Of a stretch of 64,000 bases of DNA, positions 1 through 8,464 are shown piece after piece. How positions within the stretch are numbered: the stretch's first letter is position 1; every line of letters starts with the position of its first letter. The notes below the pieces were generated by a model. The model saw nothing but the letters and a program-made list of their open reading frames with translations, was not told where the DNA came from and ran no database searches. Source of the DNA: GCA-002708315 sp963676635 (GTDB lineage: Bacteria; Bacteroidota; Bacteroidia; Bacteroidales; F082); assembly GCA_963676635.1 (NCBI GenBank), contig OY781105.1, forward strand, positions 3,968,001 to 4,032,000, read 5' to 3'. The position numbers and the translations under genes were made by a program.

Positions 1-2628
1 ATACTTGGATTTCGTCATATTACGTAGTTTAATAAGATGCCAGTAAGTGTTTTCATAGTTGTTTGTTCCCTGAACCTTTCTGAATTTATAACTGGAAAGA
101 AGTAAGTCCTGGGGTTTGTTTACAATACATTTCTCAAAATCTTTGCCATAGTAAAACAGACTGCTAAGAAAATAGTATCCAATATCGTAACCCAGATAGG
201 CATAGATATCTGGCTCTGTATAATAGGCGTTTCTGAATTTATAAATAAAATCTTGTGTAAGATCGCTATTATAGTCTATATGATCTGCAGCAAAATAGCT
301 AAGATTAAGATTGTTCATCTTTTCGTTGCTGAGGTTGCTTATCCTATCCCAGCCTGGCATTCCAAGCAGCTGAATGTCAAAAGTGTCACGTGTTTCATTA
401 AGTCGATTTAATACATCAAGGATATATGACTTCTTCTTTCCGTACACAATAACAATATTGTTTCTTAACACTGACGCATTGTCAAGGTAAGGGTGAATAC
501 TATCGGCGCTGTAATTTATCCGGATAAAGTAATTATTAACTATGGTACTGTCAGCAATATTGGCTTCCAGTATTTCAGGGTAAATGTCATTACCTTCGAA
601 AGTATATGGAGGAGGTACGGAGTCTGTAACATACAATGTGTCGCGCATAGCTACGTGTTTGCCAAGTTCATACAGGTCATAGTTACTGAATTTCACTTGC
701 GGCTCCATGTTCGACAACAGTGAATTTTGCAGGTTTGTGATAAAATCTGCATCTTCATAGGATGTTTGTGATATCAGGAATATCTTTGAATCGGGTGCAA
801 AATTATTTACAAATGTTTGAGTCATTCCTAGTTGCGACTCCATTCCGGGCTTTATCTTTATGGAGTTACTGTAATCGAAAGCCACAGATTCACGATATGA
901 TAACGGATTTACGATAGGGATATTAAAATTCCCTGCAAACAAGGCTACCTGATTATAGCTTTGAGAATAAAAAGGTCCTATAATAAGATCCATTGATCTA
1001 AGCTCTTTCTGCTTTAATATTTTAGCTGTTTTTGTAATATTTTTATCAACATCATAAACAAACAGATTAACATTCATGCCTTGTTTTTCTAATGAATCCA
1101 GAGAAACCAGAAGTCCTTCATAAAACTGAATAAACCTGAATGGCTTAAAGTATGACTGTTGTGTACGTAGAAATTGTTCGCGGTCCAGACTGTCTAACTC
1201 TTCTACGGAAAGAGGAATCATCAGGGCTACATTGAAAGTTTTATTGAAGTTGGGCTCAGGATTGCATACTGCTGGTTCTGCTACTGGTTTTGTAGTTGGT
1301 TCCGGAGTTTCTTCAATTATTACTTCTTCTTTTATTTCTTCAATGGGCACTATATTAGCCTTCCTGCCTACAGGGATTTTAATATTTTGTCCGGCATATG
1401 CTTTGCGACCAAGACTCTGGTTGTAGTCTGCAATCTTATATGTAGGAATACCATATAGTCTGGCAATTTTACTGACTCTCGTTTTTTTATCCACATGATG
1501 GATAATATAGGGATTAGTTATTTTTTTTTTTGGAATCAGAATCACCTGTCCGATACTGATTAAGTTGGTAAGCCCTTTGTTGGCCTGTTTTATCTCATCA
1601 ACAGTAACTCCGTACTCACGCCCAATACTGTATAAGGTTTCTTTTCGTTTAACAGTATGTTTGATAAACTCCTTATTTATATTAGCACTTTCCTGTTTTT
1701 CTGTTTCTTGCTTGTTGTTATCAGATTCTGTTTTAACATCACTGTTTTTGTTGTCTTTTACAGGTGTTTCATCTTTTTTAATATCACCAAGCTTCTTTTT
1801 GTCTGGTACACGTAATCTGTCACCTTTAGTAACAGAATTACCTAATCCCGGATTAGCAGCTTTAAGCAGATTTACAGGAATGTTGTATTTTTCTGCAATT
1901 GATTTTGTTGTTTCACCCATTATCACAACATGCCTGTAGTCCTGGATAATAGGTATATCAGGGTCAAATGCAACAAATTCACTTTCTGGTTTATTAGCCT
2001 GCGTTTTCTGTTGCTGCTTGCCGGATGTATCTTTATTTTTATTTTCAACAGTAGTTTTAGGAGCTGGCATTTTTTTCGATGAAGTTGTTGTCACAGGCAC
2101 CGATGTTTGATATGTCTTTGTTTGAGGAGCAGCGACTTTCGTGTTGCTTTTTCCGTCCAGTATATCAAATGCCTCTTCCACAGGTATCTTAACATACTCA
2201 CCTTCACGCAAAGGTTCTGTCAGGCCAGGGTTAGCTTTAACGATATACTTTTTGGGAATCATGTACACAGAGCTTATATCCTGAAATGTTTCATTGCTGG
2301 CAGCAACATGGTAAAAGAAGTCAAATTTAGCATCTTTCACCTCTTTATTAAGTTCTGTTTCTTTATTAATGGTAGGGATAAGTATTGTTTGTCCCACGCT
2401 AATTCCGTTTTTTGTTTCCGGATTGACAAAATATATTTCATCAACAGTAACATCGTAGGCTTTGGCAATGGAGTAAACAGTCTGGCCACGTTCCACAGTA
2501 TGGATGTAATAATTCTTTCCATTTTGTGTTTCAATAACCTCAGACCTTGTAACAGGTACTTGAGCAATAGCAATCTGAACACTAAGCAGTGCTATAAAGA
2601 AGAATAATACTCTGGATAGTCTCATCAT
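1..2628 (-). CDS. LysM-repeat protein with C-terminal periplasmic-binding (type 1 PBP-like) domain, 3' end outside window
   Basis: The reading frame is open for 876 codons from ATG 2628 to the window edge, so the C-terminus is missing. A signal peptide occupies residues 1-22 (hydrophobic stretch ending AIA-Q). Four or five LysM-like modules follow, for example around residues 40-87 (YYIHTVERGQTVYSIAKAYD) and later segments beginning HVAASNETFQDIS, HVVIMGETTKSIAEKY, HTVKRKETLYSIGREYG and HHVDKKTRVSKIARLYG, separated by Thr/Lys/Gln-rich linkers. From about residue 465 (FNVALMIPLSVEELD) the protein resembles a type 1 periplasmic binding fold (DLIIGPFYSQSYNQVALFAG). Known family: Bacteroidota LysM plus amino-acid-ABC-like receptor proteins. 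I infer a peptidoglycan-anchored periplasmic or envelope role; the ligand is unknown. Two adjacent ATGs (2628, 2625) are possible starts. Confidence 0.85.
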   Translation of the reverse strand, partial: MMRLSRVLFFFIALLSVQIAIAQVPVTRSEVIETQNGKNYYIHTVERGQTVYSIAKAYDVTVDEIYFVNPETKNGISVGQTILIPTINKETELNKEVKDAKFDFFYHVAASNETFQDISSVYMIPKKYIVKANPGLTEPLREGEYVKIPVEEAFDILDGKSNTKVAAPQTKTYQTSVPVTTTSSKKMPAPKTTVENKNKDTSGKQQQKTQANKPESEFVAFDPDIPIIQDYRHVVIMGETTKSIAEKYNIPVNLLKAANPGLGNSVTKGDRLRVPDKKKLGDIKKDETPVKDNKNSDVKTESDNNKQETEKQESANINKEFIKHTVKRKETLYSIGREYGVTVDEIKQANKGLTNLISIGQVILIPKKKITNPYIIHHVDKKTRVSKIARLYGIPTYKIADYNQSLGRKAYAGQNIKIPVGRKANIVPIEEIKEEVIIEETPEPTTKPVAEPAVCNPEPNFNKTFNVALMIPLSVEELDSLDREQFLRTQQSYFKPFRFIQFYEGLLVSLDSLEKQGMNVNLFVYDVDKNITKTAKILKQKELRSMDLIIGPFYSQSYNQVALFAGNFNIPIVNPLSYRESVAFDYSNSIKIKPGMESQLGMTQTFVNNFAPDSKIFLISQTSYEDADFITNLQNSLLSNMEPQVKFSNYDLYELGKHVAMRDTLYVTDSVPPPYTFEGNDIYPEILEANIADSTIVNNYFIRINYSADSIHPYLDNASVLRNNIVIVYGKKKSYILDVLNRLNETRDTFDIQLLGMPGWDRISNLSNEKMNNLNLSYFAADHIDYNSDLTQDFIYKFRNAYYTEPDIYAYLGYDIGYYFLSSLFYYGKDFEKCIVNKPQDLLLSSYKFRKVQGTNNYENTYWHLIKLRNMTKSKY

Positions 2629-2647
2629 TTTATCTTGATTCCGATAT

Positions 2648-2655
2648 CAAAAATA
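2648..2655 (-). promoter_or_regulatory. -7 element for the LysM gene
   Basis: On the minus strand this reads TATTTTTG, a match to the Bacteroidota -7 consensus TAnnTTTG, 20 bp upstream of the ATG. I see no clear -33 TTG at the usual 19-21 bp distance. Confidence 0.45.
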
Positions 2656-2835
2656 TAAAACATACTGGAAATATAACGCCTGTGGTATTATTTTATTTTT
2701 AAACAACACCTTTATGGTGTGCTAAGGCATAATGGCAATAAATGAATTCTTATACATTACATTAAGGCAGACAGGTAATTAAGTAATCTGTCAAAACTTT
2801 TTCTTATTAACTTTTCCCAAATTCCTTTTAACTTG

Positions 2836-2843
2836 TAACTTTG
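2836..2843 (+). promoter_or_regulatory. -7 element for the acyl-CoA synthetase operon
   Basis: TAACTTTG matches TAnnTTTG. Transcription would start near 2848-2850, which argues against the upstream GTG at 2843 as start codon and favours ATG 2858 or 2864, giving a very short leader. Confidence 0.55.
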
Positions 2844-2857
2844 TGCCATTGAAAAAA

Positions 2858-4921
2858 ATGAACATGATTACAAAAGAACTTACGCATCCGCGCAGCATAG
2901 TTGTTGTTGGCGGATCAGAAGATATTCAAAAGCCGGGAGGTAAGATCCTTAAAAACCTGATTGACGGCAAATTTGCAGGTGAATTATATGTAATGAATCC
3001 CAAGATGGATGAAGTTCAGGGGATAAAAAGTTACAGAACGCCTGATGAAATGCCCGATGTTGATCTGGCTATTATTGCCATCGCAGCAAAGTACATACCT
3101 GATACAGTTGAATTCCTGACTGAGAATAAAAACACCAGGGCGTTTATTATTTTATCGGCAGGGTTCAGTGAAGAAAGCCATGAAGGAAAGCTCTTGGAAG
3201 ACAGGGTTGTACAGGCAATAAACAAAGTTAATGGTTCACTTATCGGACCAAACTGTGTAGGTATTCTTACGCCACAGCATTCAAGTATATTCACTTATCC
3301 AATACCGAAGCTAAATCCCAAAGGATGTGATTTTATTTCCGGCTCAGGAGCCACGGCCTGTTTTATAATGGAAGCAGGAATCCCTAATGGTTTGCAGTTT
3401 GCCAATGTTTATTCTGTGGGAAACTCAGCCCAGCTTGGTGTTGAAGAGATTTTGAAACATCTGGATGAAACCTTTGATCCTGAAAAAGATTCAAAAGTTA
3501 AGCTGTTATATCTTGAAAATATTGATAAGCCACAAATGCTGCTCAAACATGCAACCTCACTTATTAAAAAAGGATGTCGCATAGCAGCAGTAAAAGCCGG
3601 GGGGTCTGAAGCCGGAAGCCGTGCTGCTTCATCGCATACTGGAGCCTTGGCAAGCTCTGATGTGGCTGTTGATGCACTATTTCGTAAAGCAGGTATTGTG
3701 CGCTGCCACGGACGTGAAGATCTTATCAGTGTTGCTTCTGTGTTTATGTATCCTGAGCTTCAGGGGAAAAATATTGCTGTGATAACGCATGCCGGCGGTC
3801 CTGCGGTTATGCTTACAGACACACTCTCTAATAATGGACTCAACGTGCCTCATATCGAAGGAAAAGAAGCTGATAATCTTAAGAATGAGTTATTCCCCGG
3901 ATCATCAGTTGCTAATCCTATTGATTTCCTGGCAACAGGTACAGCAGAGCAGCTGGGTGTTATTATTGATTATGTTGATAATAAATTCGATGATATCGAC
4001 GCCATGGTAGTGATATTCGGAACACCGGGGCTGTTTGAAATATTCGATGTATATGATGTCCTTTCGGAGAAGATAGCGATAAGCAAAAAGCCTATTTTCC
4101 CTGTATTGCCGTCGATACTGACTGCTGATAAAGAAGTGAAGGCATTTACTGACAAAGGTGGGGTCTTCTTTTCTGATGAAGTTACACTTGGAAGTGCATT
4201 GGCACGTGTTTTTAATACACCATCGCCATCAGAAGGAAGTGATAGTGATTTTGTTGTTGACAAAACAGCTATCAGAGGAGTTATTGATAGTAATAATTCC
4301 GGGTACCTTTCTCCCGAAGATGTGCAGAAACTGTTGGATGCTGCTGGTATTAACCGTGCTAAAGAGCTTGTGTCTGTAACTCAGGCGGAAGCAAAGACTA
4401 ATGCCGAAGAAATAGGTTTTCCTTTGGTGATGAAAGTAGTTGGCCCTGTTCATAAAAGTGATGTGGGTGGTGTTAAACTAAATATTGATTCTGTTGAAGA
4501 GGTGATTTCTGAGTTTGACCGTATGATGCAGATTCCGGATGCGACGGGAGTGCTAATGCAGCCTATGCTTTCTGGTACTGAGCTTTTTGCTGGCGTGAAA
4601 AAGGAAGATAAATTCGGACATATGGTGCTGTTTGGTCTTGGTGGAATATTTATCGAAGTGTTTAAGGATGTTCGTGCTATGATTGCTCCTGTGAAGAAAG
4701 CAGATGCCCTGACAGAAATGAGTAAACTAAAAAGTTATAAGATTATTGAAGGTGCCAGAGGAATGGAGCCGGTTGACAAAGATCAGTTTGCTGAGATAAT
4801 TTCGCGTGTGTCATTGCTTACTGAAGCAGCTCCTGAGATTATTGAAATGGACCTTAATCCGCTATTGGGTAGTGCAAAGCAGGTTATTGCTGTTGATGCC
4901 CGTATCAGGATTGAAAAATAA
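2858..4921 (+). CDS. NDP-forming acyl-CoA synthetase (acetate--CoA ligase family), alpha-beta fusion
   Basis: Single-chain member of the ADP-forming acyl-CoA synthetase family, which interconverts an acyl-CoA plus ADP and phosphate with the free acid plus ATP; cytoplasmic. Domains in order: CoA-binding Rossmann domain (residues about 1-135, motif VVVGGSEDIQKPGG), succinyl-CoA-ligase-like domain (about 140-300) with the catalytic-loop motif SHTGALASSD whose His is the phosphorylated residue in this family, a second ligase-like domain (about 300-440), and a C-terminal ATP-grasp domain (about 460-685; GFPLVMKVVGPVHKSDVGGV, GLGGIFIEVFKDV). Full length for fused enzymes. Start chosen from the promoter; ATG 2864 is equally possible and fits homologues that begin MI-. 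It leads an operon with a GTG start 6 nt downstream. Co-location with an aminotransferase suggests use in amino-acid/2-oxoacid fermentation (inference). Confidence 0.88.
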   Translation: MNMITKELTHPRSIVVVGGSEDIQKPGGKILKNLIDGKFAGELYVMNPKMDEVQGIKSYRTPDEMPDVDLAIIAIAAKYIPDTVEFLTENKNTRAFIILSAGFSEESHEGKLLEDRVVQAINKVNGSLIGPNCVGILTPQHSSIFTYPIPKLNPKGCDFISGSGATACFIMEAGIPNGLQFANVYSVGNSAQLGVEEILKHLDETFDPEKDSKVKLLYLENIDKPQMLLKHATSLIKKGCRIAAVKAGGSEAGSRAASSHTGALASSDVAVDALFRKAGIVRCHGREDLISVASVFMYPELQGKNIAVITHAGGPAVMLTDTLSNNGLNVPHIEGKEADNLKNELFPGSSVANPIDFLATGTAEQLGVIIDYVDNKFDDIDAMVVIFGTPGLFEIFDVYDVLSEKIAISKKPIFPVLPSILTADKEVKAFTDKGGVFFSDEVTLGSALARVFNTPSPSEGSDSDFVVDKTAIRGVIDSNNSGYLSPEDVQKLLDAAGINRAKELVSVTQAEAKTNAEEIGFPLVMKVVGPVHKSDVGGVKLNIDSVEEVISEFDRMMQIPDATGVLMQPMLSGTELFAGVKKEDKFGHMVLFGLGGIFIEVFKDVRAMIAPVKKADALTEMSKLKSYKIIEGARGMEPVDKDQFAEIISRVSLLTEAAPEIIEMDLNPLLGSAKQVIAVDARIRIEK

Positions 4922-4927
4922 GCAGGA

Positions 4928-5659
4928 GTGACAAGGCAATTAGAAACAACATCAAACACAGGATTTGATTTGAAGGATGGTTTATTTATTCTTTTTGTTA
5001 TCCTGCTATTTGTACCTTTTTCTTTTGGTACTGTTTATAATTATTACATTGATTTTAATTCTAATCATGGAATAATTATGTCGTTCATTAAATTTGCTTT
5101 GTTGGCAACTTTGGGGGAAGTTATAGGGCTGCGTATAAAAACCGGTAAGTATATATCGCCGGGATTTGGAGTGATGCCACGAATGATTGTCTGGGGTTTC
5201 CTTGGCATTACTATCAAGATAGCTATGATGGTTTTTGCTGTTGGAACTCCGGTTATTCTTGAGAAGATGGGAGTAACAGGAGCAGTATCGGCTATGTCCG
5301 GCTCTCTGTCGGCAAAAAAAGTTCTGGTGGCATTCTCTGTAAGTCTGCTTATGAATATATTTTATGCTCCTGTTATGATGACTTTTCATAAAATAACAGA
5401 CATGCATATCCAATCCACAGGAGGAACATTAATTGGTTTTTTTACCCCCATAAAGTTTGGTAAATTATTCGTAGCTTTGGACTGGAATGTTCAATGGAAT
5501 TTTGTCTTTAAAAAGACTATTCCCTTTTTCTGGATTCCGGCACACACAGTTACTTTTTTATTACCCGAAGATTTTCGTGTGCTTTTTGCAGCATTGCTGG
5601 GTATAGCACTTGGTGTTATTCTTGCTGTTGCTGATTTGATGGGGAAAGATAAGATATAA
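4928..5659 (+). CDS. Polytopic membrane protein resembling Mpv17/PMP22 family
   Basis: About 243 aa with five or so hydrophobic segments (about residues 16-37, 50-68, 86-110, 135-150, 212-236). The C-terminal stretch FRVLFAALLGIALGVILA, preceded by a segment rich in F, W and P (FKKTIPFFWIPAH), resembles the Mpv17/PMP22 signature of a Pro/Trp-rich loop followed by 'yRvlf...'. The function of bacterial members is not established, so no substrate is assigned. Start is GTG 4928, preceded by the purine-rich AGCAGGA and only 6 nt after the previous stop, so translation is probably coupled. It lies between the acyl-CoA synthetase and the aminotransferase genes in one apparent operon. Confidence 0.6.
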   Translation: MTRQLETTSNTGFDLKDGLFILFVILLFVPFSFGTVYNYYIDFNSNHGIIMSFIKFALLATLGEVIGLRIKTGKYISPGFGVMPRMIVWGFLGITIKIAMMVFAVGTPVILEKMGVTGAVSAMSGSLSAKKVLVAFSVSLLMNIFYAPVMMTFHKITDMHIQSTGGTLIGFFTPIKFGKLFVALDWNVQWNFVFKKTIPFFWIPAHTVTFLLPEDFRVLFAALLGIALGVILAVADLMGKDKI

Positions 5660-5687
5660 TAGATAAATAAAAGTAAAATAAGATATT

Positions 5688-7010
5688 ATGAGAAATACTC
5701 CTATTAATTATGATACAGTAAAGAAAAAAATTGAGGAAAGCAGGCTTGCATCTGTAGGTAAAGCTTCTATTCGTGAGATAAAAAAGCTTATTGATGAAAT
5801 AGAGAAAGCGACAGGTGAAAAATTTGTTAGAATGGAAATGGGAATTCCCGGTTTGCCGGCTAATGAATTTGGCGTGCGTGGACAAATTGAAGCACTGGAA
5901 AAAGGTGTTGCTTCTTTGTATCCTGATATTCAGGGTGTGCCTGATCTGAAAGCGGAAATATCGCGTTTTGTGAAGATGTTTCTGGATATTGATGTGCGTG
6001 AAGAAGGATGTATCCCTACTGTAGGCTCTATGCAAGGTAGCTTTGCCTCTTTTCTTATGCTTAGCAGGTTATATAAGGAGAGAGATACAACTTTGTTTAT
6101 TGATCCGGGCTTTCCTGTGCATAAGCAGCAACATAAAGTGCTTGATCTTAAGTTTGAAAGCTTCGATGTTTATAACTATCGTGGTGAAGCTCTTCGCGAA
6201 AAGTTGGAGTCGTATTTCAGTACTGGTAAAATTCATTCTGTTCTTTACTCAAACCCTAATAATCCGTCGTGGATTTGTTTTAATGATGATGAACTAAAGA
6301 TTATAGGTGAGCTGGCTAATAAGTATGATGTTGTTATTATGGAAGATCTGGCTTATTTTGGCATGGACTTCCGTAAAGATTACTCAGTGCCGGGCGTTGC
6401 TCCTTTCCAGCCTACTGTTGCTAAGTATACTAATAATTATATATTGTTCATTTCGAGCTCTAAAGCGTTTAGCTATGCTGGTGAACGTATTGGTATGATG
6501 GTTATTTCTGATAATCTTTTCAAAAGTAAATATGAGAATCTGCTGGAACATTATCCTTCTGATGAGTTTGGATATGCAATGGTGTTTGGCACTATCTATC
6601 CTCTAAGTTCAGGAACTTCGCACTCTGCACAGTATGCTCTTGCAGCAATGCTTAAAGCAGCATCTGATGGCAAACTGAACTTTGTTAAGGAAGTTATGGA
6701 ATATGGTAATAAGGCAAAAATCATGAAAAAGCTGTTTACCGATAATGGCTTTGAAATTGTTTACCATACTGATATCGATCAGCCTATTGCTGATGGGTTT
6801 TACTTTACTTTCTCTTATCCGGGAATGACTGCTGAAGAGCTTCTCGATGAACTTGTATATTATGGTATCAGCGCCATATCTCTTCTTATTACCGGTAGTG
6901 AACGTGAGGAAGGTATCAGGGCATGTACTTCGCTGGTTCAGCATCATCAGTTTGTTGACCTTGAAGCAAGGTTGTTCAGATTTCATGAAGATCATCCTGT
7001 TGAAAAATAA
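5688..7010 (+). CDS. Class I/II PLP-dependent aminotransferase
   Basis: Fold-type I aminotransferase, 440 aa, cytoplasmic. The PLP-binding lysine is K259 in SSSKAFSYAGERIGMM; other family marks are the SNPNNPSW motif (Asn contacting the cofactor), EDLAYFGMD (Asp pairing with the pyridine nitrogen) and the C-terminal substrate-carboxylate arginine region (EEGIRACTSL). Substrate specificity cannot be read from the sequence; the family includes aspartate/aromatic and branched-chain enzymes. It is the third gene of the operon, 28 nt after the membrane protein, and is followed by a strong terminator. Together with the ADP-forming acyl-CoA synthetase this fits amino-acid catabolism via 2-oxoacids and acyl-CoA (inference). 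Confidence 0.9.
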   Translation: MRNTPINYDTVKKKIEESRLASVGKASIREIKKLIDEIEKATGEKFVRMEMGIPGLPANEFGVRGQIEALEKGVASLYPDIQGVPDLKAEISRFVKMFLDIDVREEGCIPTVGSMQGSFASFLMLSRLYKERDTTLFIDPGFPVHKQQHKVLDLKFESFDVYNYRGEALREKLESYFSTGKIHSVLYSNPNNPSWICFNDDELKIIGELANKYDVVIMEDLAYFGMDFRKDYSVPGVAPFQPTVAKYTNNYILFISSSKAFSYAGERIGMMVISDNLFKSKYENLLEHYPSDEFGYAMVFGTIYPLSSGTSHSAQYALAAMLKAASDGKLNFVKEVMEYGNKAKIMKKLFTDNGFEIVYHTDIDQPIADGFYFTFSYPGMTAEELLDELVYYGISAISLLITGSEREEGIRACTSLVQHHQFVDLEARLFRFHEDHPVEK

Positions 7011-7014
7011 TATT

Positions 7015-7039
7015 AAAGCCGGTTTATCCGGCTTTTTTT
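7015..7039 (+). terminator. Rho-independent terminator
   Basis: AAGCCGG and CCGGCTT form a 7-bp stem around a 5-nt loop, followed by a run of T. It ends the three-gene operon 5 nt after the aminotransferase stop codon. Confidence 0.9.
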
Positions 7040-7225
7040 ATTACAGAGTATTCTTTATTGCAAGTCTGTATTATAGATTATGTTACTTGTAAGGTGAGTT
7101 AACCTGATGATTTACCAATTTTATTAATGAGTTATTGAATAAAAACAAGGCTCTCTCTTTTGTCAATTCCATCTACAGTTACCGGATATTTTTATTTTAC
7201 TGAAAAGAAATTGGTGTGCTTCATT

Positions 7226-7395
7226 TGTGTAAACACATAAAACCTTTTGTGTAAACACATAAAACCTTTTGTGTAAACACATATTTTCACTTGTGTAATT
7301 GAATGTCTGATGCGCATCAAAAACATTCCTGATGCGCATCAGGATGAGTCTTGATGCGCATCAGAGTTTTGATTAGTCATTACAGAATGACTAAT
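7226..7395. repeat. Palindromic words at exact 22-bp spacing, plus hairpin
   Basis: TGTGTAAACACA occurs at 7226, 7248 and 7270, with a degenerate fourth copy at 7292 (TGTGTAATTGAA). A second word, the perfect palindrome TGATGCGCATCA, occurs at 7308, 7330 and 7352. Within each set the spacing is exactly 22 bp, about two helical turns. The array is followed by an inverted repeat, ATTAGTCATT (7372-7381) and AATGACTAAT (7386-7395), with a 4-nt loop. The whole lies in a gene-free stretch (7040-7468) between a terminator and the next promoter. Confidence 0.85.
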
Positions 7396-7468
7396 TGGTG
7401 AAAAGATAATTCTGTTTTGTGCTTTTTCTCCCGGGGTTTATTGGTTTGTAAGGTTTCATTTAAAGCTA

Positions 7469-7501
7469 ATTGTTACTCTGTTCACAATTTTTCTACTTTT
7501 G
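7469..7501 (+). promoter_or_regulatory. Bacteroidota promoter of the hydrolase-helicase operon
   Basis: ATTG (7469-7472) and TACTTTTG (7494-7501) are separated by 21 bp, close to the TTTG-N19-21-TAnnTTTG consensus. It overlaps the TTG at 7499 and so supports ATG 7520 as the true start of the next gene. Confidence 0.7.
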
Positions 7502-7519
7502 CATAATTACATTTATTAT

Positions 7520-8464
7520 ATGGACTGGGATCAAACCAATGGATTTACAACACAAACCTTTAATCTTGAGAAGGATTATGAAGGTGAGGTAACAGCAACT
7601 TTAATCAGCCGCAAAGCGAAAAAGAACACTTCGAAAGCTATGTTATATATTCATGGTTTTGTGGATTATTTTTTTCAGAGGCACCTTGCTGACTGGGTTA
7701 ATAATGCTGGCTATAACTTTTATGCTTTAGACTTACGCAAGCACGGACGTTCTATATTAAGTCACCAGAAGCCTAATATGACCCGATCATTAACTGACTA
7801 TTTTGAAGAGATAGATATGGCTTTCGATGTTATCAGGAATGCAGACAGCAATGATTTTGTTGTATTGATAGGACATTCTACCGGAGGGCTTACATCATGC
7901 CTTTATCTTAACAGCAGAAATGATAAGGCTGATGCTTTGATTCTAAACAGTCCGTTCTTCGACTTTAATAAACCACCATGGTACAGAAAAACTATTGTAC
8001 CGATGGTGGCATTGTTGGGCAAAGTTTTTCCCGGTTTGCCATCCCCTGAAGGGTTAGATGAAGGTAACTCATTGAGTGTGCATAAGGATTTTGAGGGTGA
8101 GTGGGACTTCGATCTTAATTTAAAACCACACTCCGGGTTTAAAATTGATTTTGGCTGGATATCAGCAATATATTACGGACAAAAAGCTTTGCACAGAGGG
8201 CTGGATGTTAAGTGTCCGGTGTTACTCATGTATTCAGATAACAGCGTTAAACCGGGAAAGTTTACCAAAGAAATGCATCTTGCTGATGCTGTTCTTAATG
8301 TTAAAGATATTAAGCGCCATGCTTCTAAACCCGGCAAAAATGTTACTTCTGTAGAAATTGAAGGAGGCAGGCATGATCTGATTCTCAGTCTTAAAAAGGT
8401 AAGAGGGAGAGTTTTTACAGTTATGACTGATTTTATCACAAAAGTGGAAAAAAATGAAGTTTGA
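7520..8464 (+). CDS. Alpha/beta hydrolase, lysophospholipase/S33-like
   Basis: 314-aa alpha/beta-hydrolase. The nucleophile elbow is GHSTGG with Ser about residue 120; the oxyanion-hole HGF motif is in MLYIHGFVDYFF; the acid Asp is probably in LLMYSDNSV; and the catalytic His is in EGGRHDLILS near the C-terminus. There is no signal peptide, so it is probably cytoplasmic. The family includes monoacylglycerol lipases, lysophospholipases and serine aminopeptidases; the substrate is unknown. The in-frame TTG at 7499 is rejected as start because it lies inside the -7 element. The last 11 nt overlap the next gene's start, indicating translational coupling. Confidence 0.82.
   Translation: MDWDQTNGFTTQTFNLEKDYEGEVTATLISRKAKKNTSKAMLYIHGFVDYFFQRHLADWVNNAGYNFYALDLRKHGRSILSHQKPNMTRSLTDYFEEIDMAFDVIRNADSNDFVVLIGHSTGGLTSCLYLNSRNDKADALILNSPFFDFNKPPWYRKTIVPMVALLGKVFPGLPSPEGLDEGNSLSVHKDFEGEWDFDLNLKPHSGFKIDFGWISAIYYGQKALHRGLDVKCPVLLMYSDNSVKPGKFTKEMHLADAVLNVKDIKRHASKPGKNVTSVEIEGGRHDLILSLKKVRGRVFTVMTDFITKVEKNEV

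Noticed and set aside
2107..2607. Plus-strand ORF of 166 aa and smaller ones at 493-1939
   Set aside because: They lie antisense within the continuous LysM-protein frame, which has clear domain homology.
7499..7519. TTG 7499 as hydrolase start
   Set aside because: It overlaps the -7 promoter element; ATG 7520 is downstream of the expected transcription start.
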